Counted from the stretch's first letter, positions 18,375 through 27,836 are shown. The stretch is 64,000 nucleotides of DNA from Bacteroidota bacterium (GCA_018267955.1 JAFDXL010000009.1:584717-648716); one strand, 5' to 3'. Made by a program: numbers and translations. Notes: generated by a model from the sequence alone, not told the origin.

Positions 18375-18433
18375 ATCCAATTTTTTCCTATGGTGATTCA
18401 TTATTTAAAATTTCTTCCTGCGGGAAACATCTC

Positions 18434-18848
18434 CTACTGCACCACAGTCCGAACCTGGCTACGCTTGTTTTGCCCATGGTGCGGATACCCATCTTTTTCA
18501 TCTACCCATATCAATGTTTGCACAGGCTGAACATCGGTTTGAACTTCAGTAAGCTCGCGCAAAAATTGTGTAATGTCATAGCACCGCTTCACAATTACAT
18601 GGATCACCTCCCCTTCGATATGCAATTTGCCTTCAACCATCAGCAGCTTTGAATACAGGATTTCTTTGCGGTACTTTTCAAACAGCTTTTCAAAGACAAC
18701 AAGAGTTGCAAACCCGATTTCATCTTCAACAGTCATAAAGCATATACCGCCAGCGGTGCCAGGTCTTTGTCTAACCAACACAAGCCCGACGATTTTTACA
18801 GGCATGCCGTCCTTCGCATTGGTAAGATCATCAGCCTTTAAATCCCTA
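18434..18848 (-). pseudogene. C-terminal fragment of error-prone DNA polymerase DnaE2
   Basis: The frame is open from about 18848 (RDLKADDLTNAKDG, then MPVKIVGLVLVRQRPGTAGG) and continues through FMTVEDEIGFATLVVFEKLFEKYRKE to LLMVEGKLHIEGEVIHVIVKRCYDITQFL. This is the OB-fold nucleic-acid-binding end of the DnaE2/ImuC family, which is over 1000 residues when complete. Only about 140 residues survive, and upstream DNA in the same strand has stops. It is a fragment carried along by recombination and not a working SOS mutagenesis polymerase. Confidence 0.8.
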
Positions 18849-19156
18849 GTTTATCAAGCCTGCTTCTTGTGAATGATACAGGATGCGCTTTCAATGATAG
18901 GGCCGTTGAGTTATAATCGTGAACCACGTGTTCAGACAGGCTCATCAAGGGGAGTTGAATTTTATTTTTTAGCAGGGTCAACGTTGTTCATTCCCTTAAA
19001 CACAGCAGAACTGATAGTGCCGCCAATCTATCAACTGCCTGCTCACTTGGATGAACACAAGTTTCTGCTATTTGGCCGCCTAAATATTGTAAGAATGTTT
19101 TGGGACCCAACCATCTCCAGAATATTCTTCACTATAAATTCTGAAATTAGCGAGTA
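18849..19156. other. Region between DnaE2 fragment and cap3; no convincing gene
   Basis: An open frame on the plus strand (18873-19193, 106 codons) overlaps the end of cap3 antisense and shows no signal, motif or family resemblance. I regard it as chance or decayed DNA. No terminator hairpin with a T-run is obvious after cap3. Confidence 0.4.
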
Positions 19157-19609
19157 TCAGAAGGTTATTGAAAAAAGTTCCTTTGAAGTCTGAAGTCCGA
19201 TATAGGTTGTCTTTCGACCTTTGATAACTAGAAGCAGATATGGCACATCGATTTTGTTTTTCGCCAGTTGGGATTTAATCATCTTGAGATCAACGCCAGA
19301 TGGTGTCGGATTATCTTCAGGATGTGTATGCCACTCGCCCAGATACATGACTTGACCGTTGCTGTTGAAGAATTCGTAATTAATCACCATTTGGGCCGAT
19401 AGGCGATGTCGCTCGAAATTATATCTTGAACACTTATCTAATTCGGTCGGAGTGGAAATCTTTTCGACTACAAACCTATTCTTGTATGCCCGGCCTAGCA
19501 AAATTCCACCCTGCTCCGGCGCACTGGATTTGACTTGCGCATGTTGATCCATAATCGCGAGAACGCCATCTGAAAATGCAACTTCTAAATCACCGATTTT
19601 AACTTCCAT
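19157..19609 (-). CDS. cap3: CBASS Cap3, JAB/JAMM-family isopeptidase
   Basis: A 150-residue JAB-domain protein. The JAMM zinc site is complete: Glu32 in EQGGILLG, His94 and His96 in WHTHPED, Ser104 and Asp107 in TPSGVD, with canonical spacing. In type II CBASS, Cap3 removes the cyclase from Cap2-made conjugates and so opposes activation. The gene is last in the operon and overlaps the cap2 stop by one base, so it is translationally coupled. Length matches stand-alone Cap3 proteins. Confidence 0.9.
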   Translation of the reverse strand: MEVKIGDLEVAFSDGVLAIMDQHAQVKSSAPEQGGILLGRAYKNRFVVEKISTPTELDKCSRYNFERHRLSAQMVINYEFFNSNGQVMYLGEWHTHPEDNPTPSGVDLKMIKSQLAKNKIDVPYLLLVIKGRKTTYIGLQTSKELFSITF

Positions 19610-21363
19610 TATAGGTTGTTTACTTGAACTTCATATTCCTTGGTAGTATTTCCCAATTCAGATAATTTAATACCCAAACCGTCAATCACCTTGTCGCTAT
19701 TTCGCCAGCTTATGGCTAGATCGACAGTTGAGTGAGCGTCAATTAAATCATACAGCGTGGGCATGATGGCTGATAGAAAACGTGTGATGCTTTGTCGTCC
19801 ATACGGAACATAGCTCGTCTGGCAACCTGCCTCCCGTAATTTGATTTGCGCATCCTGGTCACCATATGTCTCACTAGTAATCATGTTGTATCGATAAAGG
19901 CCGTTCTTAAACAGTTCTTTAAAATTGACCTTATGCTCGGGTGTCAAATAGATACAATGCCCACCCATTAGATAGGGCTCAACCCAAAAGAATAAAACGG
20001 GTTTGGTCAATTCGCTTTCGGCCAGGGCCTGGGCTATATATTCCTCAACATTATTGATGCCTATTGACACGATGATAAAATCGCTGTCATTCAGGATGTT
20101 TGGCCTTTTATTAATTACCTCAATGACTGAGCTCTTGTAGGTATCAACTTTAAGGAGCGGATTGTTTGCCTGAAGATGGTGTTTTAATGCCTTAACTTTG
20201 TCTTCATTCACATGGGACATTCCCAACAAATGACGGTTTATGTTCTCGATAGTCAGGATATCAAAATCTATTAGTGAAATCTGAGACGTTTCAAGAGATA
20301 GCATATACGGAATTAAATTCGATCCGATACTTCCTACACCAGCAAAGGCAAATTTATACCTGTTAGGAGCCATAACGCCCGCTGTTCTTCTTTGTAGACG
20401 CGACGTGGTGTATTCTTCCATAATCATTCGTAACGGAAAATAGTTCTTTTGGAAAGTTGCGAGAACCCGAAGCGGCTTTAACGACCCGGTACGAAATCCT
20501 GGTCGATAACAGTTTACAAATGGCAAGTGCCATCCAAAAAAGGAAACGTTCTCTCCAATTTTTATTGAGAATATAAGGTAAGTGGAGCTGAAAACTTGCT
20601 CAAGAAACCTGTCGAAGTCCCGCGCTCTAGATTTGAATTCGCGTTCAATAAACAACGAGATGTCGCCGTTCGATAGCCTAAATGGCGGTGAAATCATGCC
20701 TGATAGTCCGAGGTAGAACGCAGGATGTTCCTTGAAGGTGTATTTCGCCTCTGACAAAAAGCCTTTAAATATTTCGAAGTCCTCGCTACCATCGTGGAGG
20801 ATAAAGCCAAAGCCTCTGTACTTTTTGTCGAGAACGATAATTTTAAGGGAGTCCACCGCCGGTTCGCTCCCAGCCACCATATTTAAGCCGCGTTCATGCT
20901 TATCATCAGGGCCGTACCGTTCTGACCAATATGCGACAAACTCGTCTGTAACGTCGCCCGTGTTGTTTTGAGCTACGCCATCTTCAATGATTTTTATGGC
21001 GCGTTCTACGGCTAGTTTCACAACTTCACCTGGTCTACTGGTATCGAGTGTCAATGAAGTTGCATCATACAGGCAGATTGACCCTATTGCATTGATATGC
21101 GGAACGAAGCCAATCTCTGCCATGCATTCCTCAGCTAGATACATTTCCGGCATTAGCAAAGGAAAGTCAGTCGGTATTGCTGCGTATAGTTTCACCGGCC
21201 TGACGGACCCGTTGGGCTGGAAATATTCAGTTCTAATTTCCCATACCGGACGCGCTATTTCAAACTCTGCAAGCTCCTTTTCATCATCTGTAAGTTCAGA
21301 AATGGTCAGCGTTCTTTGTAGGAATTCGAGGGCGTCCTTTTTGGCCTGCTCGAGATCAAACAT
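19609..21363 (-). CDS. cap2: CBASS Cap2, fused E2-E1 ubiquitin-transfer-like enzyme
   Basis: A 584-residue protein with two enzymatic parts. The N-terminal E2-like domain has its active-site Cys at 97 (NAIGSICLYD) after the PTDFPLLMPEMY strand. The C-terminal E1-like/ThiF domain has the nucleotide loop AGVGSIGSN (341-349), the acidic DFDILTIENINRH segment, and a catalytic Cys at 514 (EAGCQTSYVPYG). Cap2 primes the CD-NTase by joining its C-terminus to a target, which raises cyclase activity. It overlaps the cdn gene by one base upstream and cap3 by one base downstream. All key residues are present, so it looks functional. Confidence 0.92.
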   Translation of the reverse strand: MFDLEQAKKDALEFLQRTLTISELTDDEKELAEFEIARPVWEIRTEYFQPNGSVRPVKLYAAIPTDFPLLMPEMYLAEECMAEIGFVPHINAIGSICLYDATSLTLDTSRPGEVVKLAVERAIKIIEDGVAQNNTGDVTDEFVAYWSERYGPDDKHERGLNMVAGSEPAVDSLKIIVLDKKYRGFGFILHDGSEDFEIFKGFLSEAKYTFKEHPAFYLGLSGMISPPFRLSNGDISLFIEREFKSRARDFDRFLEQVFSSTYLIFSIKIGENVSFFGWHLPFVNCYRPGFRTGSLKPLRVLATFQKNYFPLRMIMEEYTTSRLQRRTAGVMAPNRYKFAFAGVGSIGSNLIPYMLSLETSQISLIDFDILTIENINRHLLGMSHVNEDKVKALKHHLQANNPLLKVDTYKSSVIEVINKRPNILNDSDFIIVSIGINNVEEYIAQALAESELTKPVLFFWVEPYLMGGHCIYLTPEHKVNFKELFKNGLYRYNMITSETYGDQDAQIKLREAGCQTSYVPYGRQSITRFLSAIMPTLYDLIDAHSTVDLAISWRNSDKVIDGLGIKLSELGNTTKEYEVQVNNL

Positions 21364-22448
21364 TATGAACTTTTTGCGTTATCTGTAATTATCGCGGGAG
21401 TAGACGCGGTTCGTGCATTTGGATCATAATCGAATGCGTTCAGACAAGAGAACCTGTCGCCGAACTGAGTTTGCCACTTCCCACAGGCGCGTTTTTGGTT
21501 GGGTTCGTTTACCGCCTGAATGGCTGCATTCATGAAGTTTTGCAAATGGCTCATAAATGTCGCCTTTTTATCGTATCCCGCGAGAATATCCTCTCCTTTA
21601 GGTGTTGTTGGTCGCCTACATTCGAATGCTGCGTCAAGCGTTGCCTTCATTGATATTAAGGTATCTCTGAGTGCGACATCGTCGGTGTTCCTTCCAACGT
21701 AACTATTTGCGCCAAGTATTGTCAGTATAATGCCACAGGGCATATCGTCATCGATAAAGTCACACCATGCCTTCAAATAGCGTACAATTCTGCGAACTTG
21801 CTTGTCTTCATTATATATTTGCTCACGCCATTCCCTGTAAGCGTCTTGGTAGCGCGCTCTTTCGTATAAAAACAGAGGATCAAATTTGGAATTAACCTTA
21901 TTTTCAAACCATTCGATAAATTCGATTGGGTCGCTTACTGTCCATCCTTTCTTAAGATGTGCCAAGTCTGGACATTTGATTGTATCAGAATAGTATATCG
22001 GCATATCAACATGAAAGCCTCGATCAAATTCCATCTGTTGTTCATTCAGCTGATAACGGTAACCCTCCTTGTATAATGCCCGAACACAAGTATCCTTATC
22101 CTTCACATCATAGACATGGGGATTATCGGCCTTCACAGCCTGGAATACAAAGTCGTGAAAGTTTTGAACTGGTGCGCGCTCATTCTTAGATTGTCCACCC
22201 AAAAAATACACACCATCGTCTAAATCATAGTCATGCTCAATAGGATTGATGATAGTGTCCATCACGAACGATCCCTGTGATTGAAATCTAACTTCTCTGA
22301 CGTATGGGTATCTGTGTGTATTTTGCCTGAAAGCCAATTCAATGCGTTTCCGCAGGTCATTTCTAGCCATTCTTAGAGCCTCCCTTCGCTCAGGCGAAAG
22401 GCGAATTGCTCCGTTGAAACTTTGAAATAATGAGTGACAGTCTGCCAT
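21363..22448 (-). CDS. CBASS CD-NTase (cyclic oligonucleotide synthase)
   Basis: A 361-residue nucleotidyltransferase of the cGAS/DncV-like family. The GS motif is at Gly59-Ser60 (FQSQGSF), the metal-binding pair at Asp73 and Asp75 (HDYDLDDGVYF), and a third acidic residue at Asp148 (FHVDMPIYY). The usual helical C-terminal domain follows. It ends with a flexible tail (ITDNAKSS), the part Cap2 would conjugate. It should make a cyclic di- or trinucleotide after phage infection; the product cannot be predicted safely from these motifs. It lies 5 bp after the patatin gene, and the capV-cdn-cap2-cap3 order is that of the Vibrio DncV operon. Confidence 0.92.
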   Translation of the reverse strand: MADCHSLFQSFNGAIRLSPERREALRMARNDLRKRIELAFRQNTHRYPYVREVRFQSQGSFVMDTIINPIEHDYDLDDGVYFLGGQSKNERAPVQNFHDFVFQAVKADNPHVYDVKDKDTCVRALYKEGYRYQLNEQQMEFDRGFHVDMPIYYSDTIKCPDLAHLKKGWTVSDPIEFIEWFENKVNSKFDPLFLYERARYQDAYREWREQIYNEDKQVRRIVRYLKAWCDFIDDDMPCGIILTILGANSYVGRNTDDVALRDTLISMKATLDAAFECRRPTTPKGEDILAGYDKKATFMSHLQNFMNAAIQAVNEPNQKRACGKWQTQFGDRFSCLNAFDYDPNARTASTPAIITDNAKSS

Positions 22449-22453
22449 AAAAG

Positions 22454-23488
22454 CTATTTTATTTTTGAAAGTTTTTGTTTACTAAAGAAATCAGCTATCT
22501 CTGCCTTTTTTCGATAGAGTAACCCCATATCGTTTCCTTTCCCGCTGATAAGCTGCAACGCTTGCGGTGTCGCGACATCCAATCTAATATGATCTTCCTG
22601 CTCTCGGCTTACCTCAGCTGAAGGAATGCGGCAGTAGTCAACGGGAATGTCACTCATATTGTGAAGTTGTGAAATGAAGAAGTCGGTGAAGAAACTCTGA
22701 CCAGTCATCGACGTTTCAAATAAGTCCTTCCGCCAGTCGACAAATGATCGCTCTCGCTTTAGTCCGGTAGGTTTACCTCCTGTTATAGACAAGCTGCTTA
22801 CAGATAAAATTTTAACACGGTCAAACTCCTTGTCGGTCCCGACGAAATACCTTAGCGCTTCGAGCAAACCGACCAGGGCAGGGTTATTCGCCCAAACACC
22901 ACCATCGATAAACTGTTTATGATCATAGTAACTGATTTCTGCCATCGGGAAGAATGTTGGAGCTGCCGACGTTGCTAACGCCACATCGACATAATGCGCC
23001 TTATCGTCCCTTGTAAGATCGTGGTGATCTTTCTTAAATATAAACGGACGGGCTTCCGTGATAGTGTAGCTCGGGATACATAAATAGTTATGACTATCGC
23101 CGATCTTTGCATCTCCGAAAATTTCAGTTAGCGACCTCCGCAAATGGACATCAGAGAACTTCCCACCTTTGGCAATTTGCCGCACATCGCCATCCGTTAC
23201 ATTCTGGCCGAAAATGGCGCTGAACCATTTATTCTTTTTAAATGATGGGAAAATTTTTGGTCCCTCCGTTCTATAGAAATCAGTTACCTGAGACATGGGT
23301 ATTTTCAAGGACGCAGCCAATGCAATTAGTCCGCCTGTGGATGTACCGCAAAGCATATCGAAGTGATCGGAAATAAGGCAATTGAAATTTTCTTCGAAGT
23401 GCTGAAGAACGCATGATGAATACAGGCCTTTTATACCACCTCCATCGATTGACAAAATTTTGAATTCACGGTTAGAGTTTTCAGCCAT
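22454..23488 (-). CDS. capV: CBASS effector, patatin-like phospholipase (CapV)
   Basis: A patatin-family lipase of about 344 residues, first gene of the operon. The oxyanion-hole motif DGGGIKG lies near the N-terminus, the nucleophile Ser in GTSTGG (Ser50 from this start), and the catalytic Asp in DGGVWANNP (about residue 195). No transmembrane helix is seen. In CBASS, CapV is switched on by the cyclic nucleotide and degrades membrane phospholipids, killing the infected cell. I prefer the Met at 23488; an ATG at 23494 adds two residues and both are possible. The leader is A/T-rich and no clear promoter box can be fixed. Confidence 0.92.
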   Translation of the reverse strand: MAENSNREFKILSIDGGGIKGLYSSCVLQHFEENFNCLISDHFDMLCGTSTGGLIALAASLKIPMSQVTDFYRTEGPKIFPSFKKNKWFSAIFGQNVTDGDVRQIAKGGKFSDVHLRRSLTEIFGDAKIGDSHNYLCIPSYTITEARPFIFKKDHHDLTRDDKAHYVDVALATSAAPTFFPMAEISYYDHKQFIDGGVWANNPALVGLLEALRYFVGTDKEFDRVKILSVSSLSITGGKPTGLKRERSFVDWRKDLFETSMTGQSFFTDFFISQLHNMSDIPVDYCRIPSAEVSREQEDHIRLDVATPQALQLISGKGNDMGLLYRKKAEIADFFSKQKLSKIK

Positions 23489-23764
23489 CCGCACAAAGCT
23501 TTAGGAAAATGTAATTTACAAAAACGTATTTTTCCTAATACATAAAGAAATGCACCGCCTGTGGATAACGGAGCCAAGGATTGTCTATCACGGGGTTTGT
23601 ACAAGTGTCGAGAGGAATTTCACACAACCGACATCTGTTCTACGAATGATACCTATGATAAACTGTAATCTCAGCAAATTCCGTGCAAATTGAAAAGGGT
23701 TCCAAACTCATTTGTAACTGCTTGTGATTATCAACTCTCTCTCCAGGCGTTTTAACTTCAAAAT

Positions 23765-23853
23765 GGTTCGAAATCCAATAGAGGTACAAAACAAAAAGCC
23801 GCTATAATAGCGGCTTTGATACAAAGTGAACTCTATTGGACTTACATCGAACC
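23765..23853. repeat. Repeat B: inverted arms around a terminator hairpin
   Basis: Left arm GGTTCGAAATCCAATAGAG (23765-23783) and right arm (23831-23853, starting CTCTATTGGA and ending TCGAACC) are inverted copies. Between them is a perfect hairpin AAAGCCGCT...AGCGGCTTT (23795-23817). Repeat D at 31148-31231 is almost the same along its whole length, and similarity to D continues about 70 bp upstream (AACTGC[TC]TGTGATT). The arms resemble a tRNA T-loop (GGTTCGA), so this could be a decayed attachment site with its terminator. Confidence 0.7.
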
Positions 23854-24070
23854 AAATATTCGAAAACTTAAAGTTGCTTCTTTAAAATGACGAAAACACC
23901 GTCATTGTTTCGATTACGGAGTGCAATATCGTCATTCATTAAATATCAAAAAGGCAGGTTAAAGGTGTATTCCATAGCTATGGCGAAAGCAGCAGAATCA
24001 AACGGTTATTTTGAGCTGCTATTACAACAATAAGCTTATAGCCAGCTTATATTAATCCCAGAAAACTCTT

Positions 24071-24100
24071 AAAAGCAAGCCTCCCAAATGCTGGCTTTTT
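24071..24100 (+). terminator. Rho-independent terminator-like hairpin
   Basis: AAAAGCAAGC and GCTGGCTTTTT form an imperfect stem with a loop of about 9 nt and a T run on the plus strand. No intact plus-strand gene precedes it; it probably belongs to the gene remnant ending at about 24033. Confidence 0.5.
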
Positions 24101-24204
24101 AATATAAGTAAAATCCACGAATTAAAATACCGTGTTTTTCACATAGTTATTTAAAGGAAATAGTTCAATCTTTATATCATCAATCGTCACCGCAATCCGA
24201 TATT

Positions 24205-26604
24205 ATGAAACGCCGCATCTGTCTTTCCTTAGTCATCTGCCTGTTTTTTCGTCAGGGATTTGGTCAGAACCATGATCTGTCTTTTACCAACGGTAGGCTT
24301 GCAATACCGCAGAATAAAGCGTTTGAAACCATAAAAAAGGCAGACAAGGTCACAATTATCTTCACCGATAACGCATTGACGGAGGCTGATAAAAAGGAAA
24401 TCCGCACTGCATTAGTAAGTAAGCTTGACAGAACGATCCGAAATCTGGAGGATCCGTCAATGAATCTTGAGGCTTTGTATAAAACAATATGGGGTGCGGC
24501 ATTCTATGACAGTTACTTAAAAGCGCTCAAGAGTTTCCAGAAGAGCTTGGCTGAAAATACCGCAATAGCCAGGTATGCTTATCTGCCTGACCAAGCCGCG
24601 ATAGATCATTTGTTAAAAACGACAAGCCTTTATGCAGAAGCTAAACCGCCACAAGACAATGACGTACTTAAAGAGCGCAGGATATTATATACAGATCCTT
24701 ATAAGGATTGGGTGGTGACATTATATAATGATGACAAAGGTTCAAAGGACCTAGTGGTGGACGCGGACTATATCAAGGGCTGGCGTGAACTGGAGGCGGT
24801 CTATAAAGATCTTAGTACAGTATTAGACAGCCTTCGAAAGAAAATAAACCATTCTACGGCTTGCGATGCAGAAATTGCATGGCGTAATGACGTTCTAAAG
24901 AGATGGACAAATCTCACGGCGTCTGCTTCTAAGAACAGGATCTTGGTATTGCTGAGAACCGATTTTTATAAGCGGTGGCTTTGGTACACAGAAGGCATAC
25001 CTGTTATGAACCCATTTTTTGTGACCAGCCCGGGCAAAGAATTCCCTTCATCCGAGAAAGATGTAAGATTCTATTGGTCAGATCCCGCAATCAAGCTGAC
25101 AGACTCACTGAACAGGTTGCAAACAACCGACCTACTCAATATTGTCAGTACAAAAAACCTTGTGCGGTTACCGGTTTACTCTGATGATGACAAAATTGCA
25201 CTATGGCATTTCGATGCATCGGACAACTACAGCACTTACGATTTGAATGGAAAAAAGAAGCGGTTGTCTAATGAAAAAAGAGTAGAGATTTTATTACACA
25301 ATCTGCCTGCAGAAAAGTCAGCGAAGTATTCTGAGAAAGTAGTTTCCGTGTCAGAGTATGGAACCGGCATTAGCCAGTTTAACACCGCTGTTAGCCAGAC
25401 GGCGACGTTTATAGGAAACATGACTGGTCTCGCAGGTCCGCTAGGCAAGTTATTCTCCCTCTTCGAACCATCACAACCAGGGATTTCCCCTACATCGATC
25501 ACCGCCCCCACGAAGAAGGCAAGGGTAGGCAGTGATGCTGCCCTAACAGAAAGCTGGAAGGGGGTAGCTAAAATGAATTACGTCGCACTGGAAAAAGTAT
25601 ATGATGTGGATGATCTTAATTTAGACCATAACAAAGACGAGCCAGAAAAACCGCATGAGTATTTTGAGAAAGACGGGTTTATTTATTATCTATCCAGCAA
25701 CTGGAAATTAGACAAACCTCTTATCCTGTACCAATACATTCAATACTACGACTTTACACTGCCTGATTCGATGATCAAATCGTTTTTGATCCACAATAAA
25801 TATAACAATATCGTAAACTATTATAATGATCTGGCTATTGAAAAAGCTATAGATAAATTATTCACGGACTTCGCAACCTATTACAATGCGGTGTCCGCCT
25901 GCAACACCAAATATACAACTGCAGCCAAAGACTTGGAACCGACAACTAAGTTAGCCGGTCAGCTCATTTCTATTCCCACCAGAAATTTGCCTCCCACGAT
26001 TCTTAAAGCAAAAACATCTGAGGTGCCACAAATGCGCACAGAAATCTTCGATGTAAAATCGGATGCAGATAATGAAGTAACCTTTACTATTGCGGAAAAA
26101 AAGAAAGAAGGTGATTCGGTAATTGCTTACAAAGGCAAACTACGCTTTGGAAAATGGATATCTTTCGATGTGAGTGCGGGACTCGGTTTTACATGGAGTG
26201 ATTATATAAATAATGTACTTGCCGATAAATCAAAGGTGACAGATGTAACAACGCGCAATGACAGGTTTCATGGTATTGCGGGTCTTCACTGGTACCCGAC
26301 AAAGATATACAAAGCGGAATCAACTTTTTTTATCGGTCATGGACTAGGAACTTTTATGCATCGTGTTTCGCTTTTCGCAGGCATCGACATTATCTATCCA
26401 AGATTTAATTTTTATCCTGGTGTAAGTTTTGATGTTATTCCAGGTTTAAAACTTATAGTTGGTCTGCAATTGTACAGGAATACGAAGTATGAAATACTGA
26501 ATAATGCTGTCGTCAATGATGCATCAGGGCTAAAAGTGGCTGGTTTTTACACATCTCTCAATATTGATTCTAAAGTTTTTACAAAAGCGTTCACAAAGCA
26601 ATAG
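24205..26604 (+). CDS. Large exported protein with C-terminal outer-membrane barrel, unknown
   Basis: A 799-residue protein with signal peptide MKRRICLSLVICLFFRQGFG. The first 550 residues are soluble, mixed alpha/beta, rich in Lys, Asp and Tyr, with no known motif. From about residue 630 alternating strands with aromatic ends (FGKWISFDVSAGLGFTWSDY, FHGIAGLHWYP, RVSLFAGIDIIY, LKLIVGLQLYRNTKYE) look like a small beta-barrel of Bacteroidota outer-membrane type, although the protein ends FTKAFTKQ and not in a canonical aromatic residue. It lies 2 bp before a lipoprotein gene. The pair is bracketed by repeats B and C, so it seems to have travelled as one unit. Confidence 0.65.
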   Translation: MKRRICLSLVICLFFRQGFGQNHDLSFTNGRLAIPQNKAFETIKKADKVTIIFTDNALTEADKKEIRTALVSKLDRTIRNLEDPSMNLEALYKTIWGAAFYDSYLKALKSFQKSLAENTAIARYAYLPDQAAIDHLLKTTSLYAEAKPPQDNDVLKERRILYTDPYKDWVVTLYNDDKGSKDLVVDADYIKGWRELEAVYKDLSTVLDSLRKKINHSTACDAEIAWRNDVLKRWTNLTASASKNRILVLLRTDFYKRWLWYTEGIPVMNPFFVTSPGKEFPSSEKDVRFYWSDPAIKLTDSLNRLQTTDLLNIVSTKNLVRLPVYSDDDKIALWHFDASDNYSTYDLNGKKKRLSNEKRVEILLHNLPAEKSAKYSEKVVSVSEYGTGISQFNTAVSQTATFIGNMTGLAGPLGKLFSLFEPSQPGISPTSITAPTKKARVGSDAALTESWKGVAKMNYVALEKVYDVDDLNLDHNKDEPEKPHEYFEKDGFIYYLSSNWKLDKPLILYQYIQYYDFTLPDSMIKSFLIHNKYNNIVNYYNDLAIEKAIDKLFTDFATYYNAVSACNTKYTTAAKDLEPTTKLAGQLISIPTRNLPPTILKAKTSEVPQMRTEIFDVKSDADNEVTFTIAEKKKEGDSVIAYKGKLRFGKWISFDVSAGLGFTWSDYINNVLADKSKVTDVTTRNDRFHGIAGLHWYPTKIYKAESTFFIGHGLGTFMHRVSLFAGIDIIYPRFNFYPGVSFDVIPGLKLIVGLQLYRNTKYEILNNAVVNDASGLKVAGFYTSLNIDSKVFTKAFTKQ

Positions 26605-26606
26605 CC

Positions 26607-27584
26607 ATGAAAAGACTGTATACCGGATTAGCGCTATTTACGCTGTTTATATTGCTCTGCGTCTCGTGTAAAAAGTACAGTGAATCAAAAGACGACCTTT
26701 CCGGGGATGATTACCTGCGGGGCCGTGTTTTTGTTGCTGACAGCTTAAAGGGTGATTTTGTACCTGTCTACCAAGCAGGCGTCATGGTGATGGTCTCCGA
26801 CAATCCCGCAGGTACAGATTTTTTATATTCCGCAAGTACCGATTCCAGCGGTTATTTTATTTTCAAGTATCTGAAGAAAGGCCAATCTTATTCTGTATAT
26901 GCTGAATTAATCATCGACTCCGTAATATACTATGGCAGATTGTCAAAAACACCAGATGAAAACGATATCCAGTTGGTCTTGTCGCCAAAGACCATCGGAC
27001 AAAGTATTGTATCGTTTACCGTACTTGATCCCAACGACCAGCCGGTACAGGGTACAAATATCTGTCTATATAATAATATGCTTTTGTCAAAAGATACCAG
27101 CTGCGTAGGAAGTATCTGGACTGGCGTCACAAATACAGCAGGTAAAGTAAGCAAGGTTAATCTTCCTGCTGGGGTTTATGTAGCGAATTTCACTTACGCA
27201 AAAGGGCAATTATCTTACCGCCAATCTGATACTTTTGTTCTCTATAGGGATTCTATTGTTGCGCGTAAAATTCACCTAGGTACTTCTAATGTATCAAAGA
27301 CCAATTCTATTGCCTATATGGTAACCGATTCGCTGGGAGGGATCATTCCTAAATGCGATATATGTGGCTTCAGCAGTTTTCTGTTGGTTAACGATTCTTG
27401 TAAAAACAGTAATTGGAGTATACAGACAGACAACGCAGGTAAGGCGGTCATCAAAGATCTACCCACTGGAAAATACTATGTATATTTCAATGTTGCCTAT
27501 GCAAGAACTCCACTAAAAGCCAGAGACACTATCAGTACGTTCACCGATACGACAAAATACCAAAAATCTATAATAGTTAAATAA
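26607..27584 (+). CDS. Lipoprotein with carboxypeptidase-regulatory-like beta domains
   Basis: A 325-residue lipoprotein (lipobox LCVSC, Cys at about 21, followed by KKYSESKDD, a typical Bacteroidota surface-export acidic/charged start). The mature part has about three repeats of an Ig-like/carboxypeptidase-regulatory fold. Each has a pattern like DSSGYFIFKYLKKGQSYSVYAE, NTAGKVSKVNLPAGVYVANF and DNAGKAVIKDLPTGKYYVYF. Such modules usually serve structure or binding. It starts 2 bp after the 799-residue gene, so the two are coupled and probably form an envelope complex. Confidence 0.7.
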   Translation: MKRLYTGLALFTLFILLCVSCKKYSESKDDLSGDDYLRGRVFVADSLKGDFVPVYQAGVMVMVSDNPAGTDFLYSASTDSSGYFIFKYLKKGQSYSVYAELIIDSVIYYGRLSKTPDENDIQLVLSPKTIGQSIVSFTVLDPNDQPVQGTNICLYNNMLLSKDTSCVGSIWTGVTNTAGKVSKVNLPAGVYVANFTYAKGQLSYRQSDTFVLYRDSIVARKIHLGTSNVSKTNSIAYMVTDSLGGIIPKCDICGFSSFLLVNDSCKNSNWSIQTDNAGKAVIKDLPTGKYYVYFNVAYARTPLKARDTISTFTDTTKYQKSIIVK

Positions 27585-27603
27585 CGGGATACATTTTTAA
27601 AAT

Positions 27604-27760
27604 GGTTCGATATTCAATTGAGATAAGCTAATTTGATTCGAACCAATAACTAAAGGAAATGAATGGTTTGTAAATAAAGCGGGTTTATCATAAATATTAA
27701 AAACCGCTCTGAGAGCGAGTTTTACATTATAAGTGAACCTCATTGGAGTTTTTTCGAACC
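27604..27760. repeat. Repeat C: diverged inverted arms around a hairpin
   Basis: Left arm GGTTCGATATTCAATTGAG (27604-27622), central hairpin AAACCGCTCT/AGAGCGAGTTT (27700-27722, T-rich end) and right arm from GTGAACCTCATTGGAG to TTCGAACC (27733-27760). The same order is seen in repeats B and D, with more divergence and an added GATTCGAACCAAT at 27635. It closes the block holding the 24205-27584 gene pair. Confidence 0.6.
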
Positions 27761-27836
27761 AGATTATTGAAGATTTGAAGTTTTTGACTGTTTAAAGAAT
27801 AAACGGTCTCATGTAATGGATTAGCGAAACGTTGAA

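Larger units (their letters stand above)
23495..24204. other. 710-bp intergenic region with decayed insertion boundary
   Basis: No complete gene. It holds a single CCGTGCAAAT unit with a following AAAAGGGTTCCAAAC (about 23680-23705) that resembles the right-end island DNA at 61220-61245, repeat B with its terminator (23765-23853), and a short open piece ending LKVYSIAMAKAAESNGYF and a stop at about 24033. That piece may be the tail of a lost gene. A terminator follows at 24071. Confidence 0.5.

Noticed and set aside
18873-19193. A 106-codon plus-strand gene downstream of cap3
   Set aside because: It overlaps cap3 antisense, shows no conserved feature, and its codon pattern does not look protein-like.
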